From the NCBI GenBank assembly GCA_030146705.1, contig JASLBE010000081.1, forward strand, positions 1 through 6,863: 6,863 nucleotides of DNA. The letters run 5' to 3'. Positions 6,685-6,863 of the stretch are shown here, one piece after another; position 1 is the stretch's first letter; each line of letters starts with the position of its first letter. Made by a program: the position numbers and the translations under genes. The notes below the pieces were generated by a model. That model made no database searches. It was given only the letters and a program-made list of their open reading frames with translations, and was not told the origin of the DNA. The stretch comes from Tissierellales bacterium (GTDB taxonomy: Bacteria > Bacillota > Clostridia > Tissierellales > Tissierellaceae).

Positions 6685-6727
6685 ATACCGATTGTATTTA
6701 TCTATATTGGTAAATATTGAAGAAAAA

Positions 6728-6752
6728 GGGTTCTATTTCAAATGTTGGGGTG
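6728..6752 (+). repeat. Terminal inverted repeat of the ISL3-like element
   Basis: GGGTTCTATTTCAAATGTTG and the following GGGTG resemble the tip of ISL3-family elements in composition and start. The inner part runs into the hairpin at 6745-6770. The matching copy should lie beyond the right edge of the window in opposite orientation. Confidence 0.6.
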
Positions 6753-6770
6753 ACGAATACGTCACCCTAA
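6745..6770. terminator. Hairpin covering the transposase stop codon
   Basis: GGGTGACG (6748-6755) pairs perfectly with CGTCACCC (6760-6767) around AATA. The stem extends through a G-T pair and two A-T pairs to 11 bp (6745-6770). The transposase TGA (6764-6762) lies in it. No T run follows on either strand, so it is not a classical terminator, but it may reduce transcription into or out of the element. Type is given as the nearest match. Confidence 0.5.
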
Positions 6771-6863
6771 ATGAGACCCTATATTTTTATACTTATGACT
6801 TAATAAAATCTTTGCTCGGAAGTGATCAAAAGAACGAAAGCCGTAGGCTGCTCTTTTGATCAC
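6762..6863 (-). CDS. ISL3-family transposase, C-terminal 33 residues (5' part beyond window)
   Basis: Read leftward from the window edge, an open frame of 33 codons ends in TGA at 6764-6762. It encodes VIKRAAYGFRSFDHF followed by RAKILLSHKYKN and a short tail. The segment YGFRSFDHFRAKILL matches the well-known C-terminal signature of ISL3 (IS204/IS1001/IS1096/IS1165) DDE transposases, where the gene normally ends a few residues after a YGFRNF-x-x-FR-x-R-hydrophobic stretch. The catalytic DDE residues lie off the window, so whether the full gene is intact is unknown. Its stop is within 40 bases of the element tip, as expected for this family. Confidence 0.8.
   Translation of the reverse strand: MIKRAAYGFRSFDHFRAKILLSHKYKNIGSHLG

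Larger units (their letters stand above)
6728..6863 (-). mobile_element. Terminal part of an ISL3-family insertion sequence (continues beyond window)
   Basis: The transposase C-terminus, a hairpin over its stop codon and a terminal repeat starting GGGTTCTATTTCAAATG lie in the order expected at the right end of ISL3-family elements, whose tips typically start GG(C/T)TCTTT. The edge is 6728 or 6729. ISL3 elements usually duplicate 8 bases of A+T-rich target; the bases just outside (6720-6727, AAGAAAAA) are the candidate copy, unverifiable here because the other end is off the window. Insertion is 160 bases upstream of mod and leaves both candidate mod promoters intact. Confidence 0.72.

Noticed and set aside
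6620..6859. Plus-strand open frame of 79 codons with hydrophobic content
   Set aside because: It starts at TTG without a ribosome binding site, crosses the IS boundary, and overlaps the real transposase end on the other strand. Its hydrophobic look comes from T-rich sequence.
6822..6863. Perfect 12-bp inverted repeat (GTGATCAAAAGA / TCTTTTGATCAC) that looks like a terminator at the window edge
   Set aside because: It lies wholly inside the ISL3 transposase reading frame, and neither side is followed by a T run. The repeat is most likely a coincidence of coding sequence.

Overview
The window looks like a chromosomal segment of a low-to-medium GC Gram-positive bacterium of the Bacillales type. 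The evidence is strong AGGAGG-like ribosome binding sites, TTG/GTG starts, Rho-independent terminators with perfect stems, an oligopeptide-type ABC transporter binding protein and a VanY-like peptidase. I cannot name the genus from the sequence alone; something Exiguobacterium- or Bacillus-like would fit.

Layout. (1) Bases 1-856 (+) hold the C-terminal half of an Opp/Dpp-type extracellular solute-binding protein, closed by a strong terminator at 866-901. (2) Bases 981-1727 (+) hold a membrane-anchored or secreted M15-family D,D-carboxypeptidase (VanY type). Its stop codon lies inside its own terminator (1713-1746). (3) Bases 1747-2104 carry no convincing gene. They hold a probable terminator for the leftward operon (about 1818-1849), one DnaA-box-like 9-mer, three phased 10-bp ATTGAT units and an imperfect inverted repeat. 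(4) Bases 2105-6568 (-) are a two-gene, translationally coupled restriction-modification operon of type III architecture. A beta-class DNA methyltransferase (Mod) comes first, followed by an SF2 helicase with a C-terminal PD-(D/E)xK nuclease (Res). (5) Bases 6569-6727 are the upstream region of mod, with two candidate leftward promoters. (6) From about 6728 to the end lies the terminus of an ISL3-family insertion sequence: a terminal inverted repeat, a hairpin covering the transposase stop codon, and the last 33 codons of the transposase (-). The rest of the element is beyond the window.

How it fits together. The transporter and peptidase genes are ordinary envelope and nutrient-uptake genes with balanced base composition. 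The restriction-modification block is conspicuously A+T rich, points the other way, is bordered on one side by an IS element and has its own promoter and terminator. This reads as a horizontally acquired defence island placed next to housekeeping genes. Mod should methylate an asymmetric site and, with Res, form a complex that tracks along and cleaves unmodified incoming DNA. The least conventional part is Mod: it has a short region between catalytic motifs VIII and X, where the target-recognition segment should sit, and an extra C-terminal part of roughly 250 residues after motif I, probably beta-rich at its end. No wholly new multi-gene system is evident.
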